NCBI RefSeq assembly: GCF_030372765.1
Contig: NZ_JAUCMW010000020.1
Coordinates: forward strand, 25,844 to 89,843
Origin: Labilibaculum sp. K2S
GTDB taxonomy: Bacteria; Bacteroidota; Bacteroidia; Bacteroidales; Marinifilaceae
Direction of reading: 5' to 3'
Length of the DNA stretch: 64,000 nt
The notes beneath the pieces are model-generated. The model was given only the letters and a program-made list of their open reading frames with translations. It ran no database searches and had not been told where the DNA came from. A program made the position numbers and the translations under genes. How positions within the stretch are numbered: position 1 is the stretch's first letter; each line of letters opens with the position of its first letter. This document shows positions 60,876 through 64,000 of the stretch, piece by piece.

Positions 60876-63800
60876 ATGAAAAGATTTCTACAGCTTATTT
60901 GTGTTACGATAGTTATAGGATTTAGTTATTATTCTGGAACAGCACAAATCGTGCGACCAGTTAATGATACAACTATTTGTGTAGGTGAATCTGTTATCTT
61001 GGAAGCACAAACAGGTTCATACATGTATAATTGGAGTACCGGACAACTGTCAGCTGCAATCAGTGTTTCTCCGGTAATAACGACCACATACAATCTTCGT
61101 GTTTTTGTTCCGGATACAGGAACTGAGTTAATTACCAATGGTGATTTTGATCTTGGAAACACTGGTTTTTATAGTGAATATATTTATTGTCCGGATCCAG
61201 TATTTTCTCTTGCCAATCCTTCAGCTAGTGAATCTTTATATCAAGAGGGAAGATATGCTGTTGACAGCAATCCTCAGGCTTATCACCCCAATTTTTCAGC
61301 ATGCTCTGGCCATACAGGAAATAGTCCTGATAAAATGCTGATTGTTAATGGTGCTCCTGATGAAAATGTAGTTGTTTGGAGTCAGATAATTACCGTAAAT
61401 CCCAACCAGTATTATGCTTTTTCAACTTGGGCGGCTAATGTTCATCCAACCAACCCGGCCAGACTTGAGTTTATGATTGATGGAGTTTTGATGGGTGATT
61501 ACATAGAACCTGGTGTTGGTTTAACTTGTAATTGGGAAGAGTTTTATTCTTTATGGTATTCAGGTACAAAAACATCTATTGAAATCTCAATTGTAAATAA
61601 GAATTTAATTCGAAGTGGTAATGATTATGCTTTAGATGGGATTTCTTTTAATCCTTTGGTTGAAGTACCGGATAGCAGAACAGTTACAGTAATTGAACCG
61701 GCAACTATTGATGCGGGGGCTGATATTACCATGTGTGGGAATGAAACAGCAAGCGTGAGCGCAACAGTTTCCAACCAAACAGGTTTTTTGTGGTCGACTT
61801 CAGGTGATGGTACTTTTTCTAATCCTTCAAATGTTAATTCGACTTATATACCAGGAACTAATGATGTAGCTACCGGTAGTGTAATACTTACAGCAACAGC
61901 TAATTCGAATTCTCCTTGTGGAGCTGTCTCTGATTTTTTAACTCTTAATTTGAATCCTGTTCCATTTATTGGTTTTGGTGATAATCAGGCATCTTGTGGC
62001 GGCGGAAATGTTATTTTAGATGCGGGGAATGCAGGTTCAATCTATTCATGGAATACAGGGGAAACTTCCCAAACCATTGAAGTGTCAACAGCCGGAACCT
62101 ATTCCGTTGAAGTGACAAATTCTTTTAATTGTGTTGAGACTGATACTGTTTATGTTGGTTTCTACGCAAATCTAGCAATTGATTTGGGACCTGATCAAAC
62201 AGTATGTTCAGGAAATCCGGTTGTGTTAAATGCCGGTATTTCAGGTGCAGCTTATCTTTGGAGCACAGGCGAAACAACACAAGAAATCATTGTGTATGGT
62301 GATGGTAATTATTCAGTTACTGTCACAAATTCATATGGTTGTAATGCAACAGATGATATTAATGTGACTCTGGTTCCGCCTCCGGTGGTTGATTTAGGAC
62401 CCGATCAGGTTTTGAACGCAGGTGACGTAATCCGATTGGATGCAGGAAGTCATTTTTTCTATGTTTGGGATGACGGATCAAGAAACAGATATCTGGATGT
62501 TGATAAACCTGGTTTGTATGCTGTTCGTGTTTATGATATGAACGGTTGTTCGGCAATGGATATGGTGAATATTACAAGTGCTGCAGGTACTGTTCCTAAT
62601 GTAACTTTAAATGATACTGTAATTTGTCGGGATGAATCTGTTGAACTTTATGCTGGAAATGATTTTCTGTTTAATTGGGATGTTGATGGTCTTTCTTCCA
62701 GAGTGGTCGTTTCGCCGGATTCAACAACAACATACCATTTACGTGTTTTTTATATCGATGAGACTTTGGAGTTGGTTGATAATGGCAATTTTACTTTAGG
62801 GAATATAGGTTTTCAAAGTGACTACTACTATTGTTCAAGTACTTCAAGTTGGTCGTGTAGAAGCCGTTCAAGTAAATATACGGTTAGTCCTAATACTCGG
62901 GCATTTGGATCAGATAAAAGCAGCTGTATAGGTGTTACTGGAAATTCTCCCGATAATGTAATGGTTGTTGAAGGTGGATCTGTAAATAATACAGTTTGGG
63001 AGCAGTCTATTACCGTAGATCCAGATAGCTATTACGTATTTGCATTGAATATTACAAATCTTAAAAATGATAGTTTTGATGATTTTGAGCTAGTTGTTAA
63101 TGGTGTTGTAATCGAAAGCTTTAGTACCAATTCTCCTTGTAATTGGGATAAATATCAAAGACTGGTTTATTCTGATAACTCAAGTTCTTTAAATGTTCAA
63201 ATCAATAATACAAGCACAACGGGTGTTGATAATGCTTTTGCTTTGGATGGCATTAGTATGTTTAAGTTATCTGAAATTCCTCTTGATGTAACTGTTGGAG
63301 TAATTCAACATGTTACGGCGAATGCAGGAATTGATTTAACGATTTGTGAATCAGGGACTGCGTCTTTAAATGGGGTGGTTACAAATGCATCATCCTATCT
63401 TTGGAAAAGTTTAGGCGATGGAACTTTTGATAACTCCAGTCTGTTAAATGCAATTTATACTCCCGGGATTACCGATATCGCAAATGGTTTTGTCGATTTA
63501 GAACTCAGTGCACAGCCAATAATTCCTTGTGTCGATCCTGCTAAAGATACCGTTCGTATTGATATCAATAGTAATTTGAATGTTGATTTGGGGGCGGATC
63601 AGGCAATCTGTCAGGGAAATACAGTTAGCCTGGATGCTGGTCATCCTGGTTCTGCTTATTTATGGAGCACAGGCGAAACTACTCAAACAATAACGGTTTC
63701 AACTTCGGGTAATTATTCTGTTAATATAACCGATGTAAATGGATGTTTGGGTAGTGATAATATGAATCTAACGGTTCATTCAAATCCGATTGTTGATTTA

Positions 63801-64000
63801 GGGCCAGATCAACAAGAATGTAATGGGAATAATATCATGTTCGATGCTGGTCATCCAGGATCTACATATTTGTGGAACACAGGCGAAACCTTGCAAGGAA
63901 TTTTGGTGACCACTTCCGGGAATTATTCTGTTGTGATGACTGATACCAACGGCTGTTCCGCAACAGATGATGCCAATGCAATCATAAACCCGAACCCAAC
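60876..64000 (+). CDS. giant secreted repeat protein with Ig/PKD-like modules (5' part, runs off the window)
   Basis: The frame is open from the ATG at 60876 to the window end (1041 codons plus two bases) with no stop. A signal peptide (about 1-24, ending GTAQ) is followed by large modules. A module of about 549 residues starts near 60963 (NDTTICVGES) and again at 62610 (NDTVICRDES). Each holds a galactose-binding-like part (TNGDFDLGNTGF; DNGNFTLGNIGF), a PKD-like part (GDGTFSNPSN; GDGTFDNSSL) and several 69-70-residue units of the form DLGPDQ-x-C...YLWSTGETTQ...GNYSVTVT. Such proteins in Bacteroidota are usually exported by the type IX system through a C-terminal domain (beyond this window) and act as adhesins or in gliding (SprB-like). 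Function unproven. Confidence 0.85.
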   Translation, partial: MKRFLQLICVTIVIGFSYYSGTAQIVRPVNDTTICVGESVILEAQTGSYMYNWSTGQLSAAISVSPVITTTYNLRVFVPDTGTELITNGDFDLGNTGFYSEYIYCPDPVFSLANPSASESLYQEGRYAVDSNPQAYHPNFSACSGHTGNSPDKMLIVNGAPDENVVVWSQIITVNPNQYYAFSTWAANVHPTNPARLEFMIDGVLMGDYIEPGVGLTCNWEEFYSLWYSGTKTSIEISIVNKNLIRSGNDYALDGISFNPLVEVPDSRTVTVIEPATIDAGADITMCGNETASVSATVSNQTGFLWSTSGDGTFSNPSNVNSTYIPGTNDVATGSVILTATANSNSPCGAVSDFLTLNLNPVPFIGFGDNQASCGGGNVILDAGNAGSIYSWNTGETSQTIEVSTAGTYSVEVTNSFNCVETDTVYVGFYANLAIDLGPDQTVCSGNPVVLNAGISGAAYLWSTGETTQEIIVYGDGNYSVTVTNSYGCNATDDINVTLVPPPVVDLGPDQVLNAGDVIRLDAGSHFFYVWDDGSRNRYLDVDKPGLYAVRVYDMNGCSAMDMVNITSAAGTVPNVTLNDTVICRDESVELYAGNDFLFNWDVDGLSSRVVVSPDSTTTYHLRVFYIDETLELVDNGNFTLGNIGFQSDYYYCSSTSSWSCRSRSSKYTVSPNTRAFGSDKSSCIGVTGNSPDNVMVVEGGSVNNTVWEQSITVDPDSYYVFALNITNLKNDSFDDFELVVNGVVIESFSTNSPCNWDKYQRLVYSDNSSSLNVQINNTSTTGVDNAFALDGISMFKLSEIPLDVTVGVIQHVTANAGIDLTICESGTASLNGVVTNASSYLWKSLGDGTFDNSSLLNAIYTPGITDIANGFVDLELSAQPIIPCVDPAKDTVRIDINSNLNVDLGADQAICQGNTVSLDAGHPGSAYLWSTGETTQTITVSTSGNYSVNITDVNGCLGSDNMNLTVHSNPIVDLGPDQQECNGNNIMFDAGHPGSTYLWNTGETLQGILVTTSGNYSVVMTDTNGCSATDDANAIINPNP

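Noticed and set aside
1..64000. Insertion sequences, integrases, rRNA operons or riboswitches
   Set aside because: No transposase or recombinase frame, no rRNA-like stretch and no riboswitch consensus was recognised by reading.

Overview
The window is a chromosomal segment of a low-GC member of the Bacteroidota, most likely an anaerobic or marine Bacteroidales/Marinilabiliales relative. The evidence is the recF-DUF721-ndk neighbourhood, a SusC/SusD polysaccharide utilisation locus (PUL), a triple-tyrosine sensor/LuxR regulator, an alpha-2-macroglobulin-pbpC pair, the near absence of Shine-Dalgarno sites, and many promoters of the Bacteroidota type (-33 TTG, -7 TAnnTTTG). No species is claimed.

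Layout. 1-3.3 kb: housekeeping genes (recF, DUF721, ndk, DHH phosphoesterase). 3.3-6.5 kb: an accessory cassette on the minus strand (HhH/carboxypeptidase-regulatory-like protein, acidic Cys-motif protein, secreted DNA/RNA nuclease). It lies between the intact RsmI-like methyltransferase gene and a decayed copy of that gene's 3' end. 6.5-10.3 kb: methyltransferase, BASS-type transporter, PhnP-like hydrolase and MFS transporter. 10.6-14.35 kb: two tandem fused LeuC-LeuD-type hydro-lyases separated by a CTTTGTG-type inverted repeat. 14.45-14.65 kb: two identical tRNA-Arg(UCU) genes. 15-20.7 kb: an overlapping pair of sensor kinases, one a 1518-residue CHASE-5xPAS hybrid kinase. 21.2-25.0 kb: EFR1 ferredoxin, an unknown helical protein, aquaporin and a DUF1287 protein. 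25.2-28.3 kb: a TetR-controlled redox group whose operator motif occurs twice. 28.4-30.2 kb: a small DNA-binding protein and a DEAD-box helicase. 30.4-38.5 kb: alpha-2-macroglobulin lipoprotein and penicillin-binding protein 1C. 38.5-43.4 kb: hybrid kinase, glutaminase, sulfurtransferase, carbonic anhydrase-like protein, RluF.

43.5-60.3 kb is the main metabolic island. A periplasmic-sensor/LuxR regulator (plus strand) faces a minus-strand PUL: SusC, SusD, a duplicated-LamG surface lipoprotein, GH43, a GH144/glycoamylase-like enzyme, an esterase and GH3. GH144 with GH3 suggests a beta-glucan, possibly beta-1,2-linked, captured at the surface by SusCD/LamG, cut by the GH144-like enzyme and finished by GH3. 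Between regulator and PUL lie a 21-bp minisatellite and a small HTH gene, both flanked by diverged direct repeats. From 60.9 kb to the window edge runs the start of a giant secreted repeat protein made of large duplicated modules.

No rRNA, CRISPR array, transposase or integrase was seen. The least explained parts are the nuclease cassette with its scar (3.3-6.5 kb) and the minisatellite/HTH island (46.4-47.4 kb).
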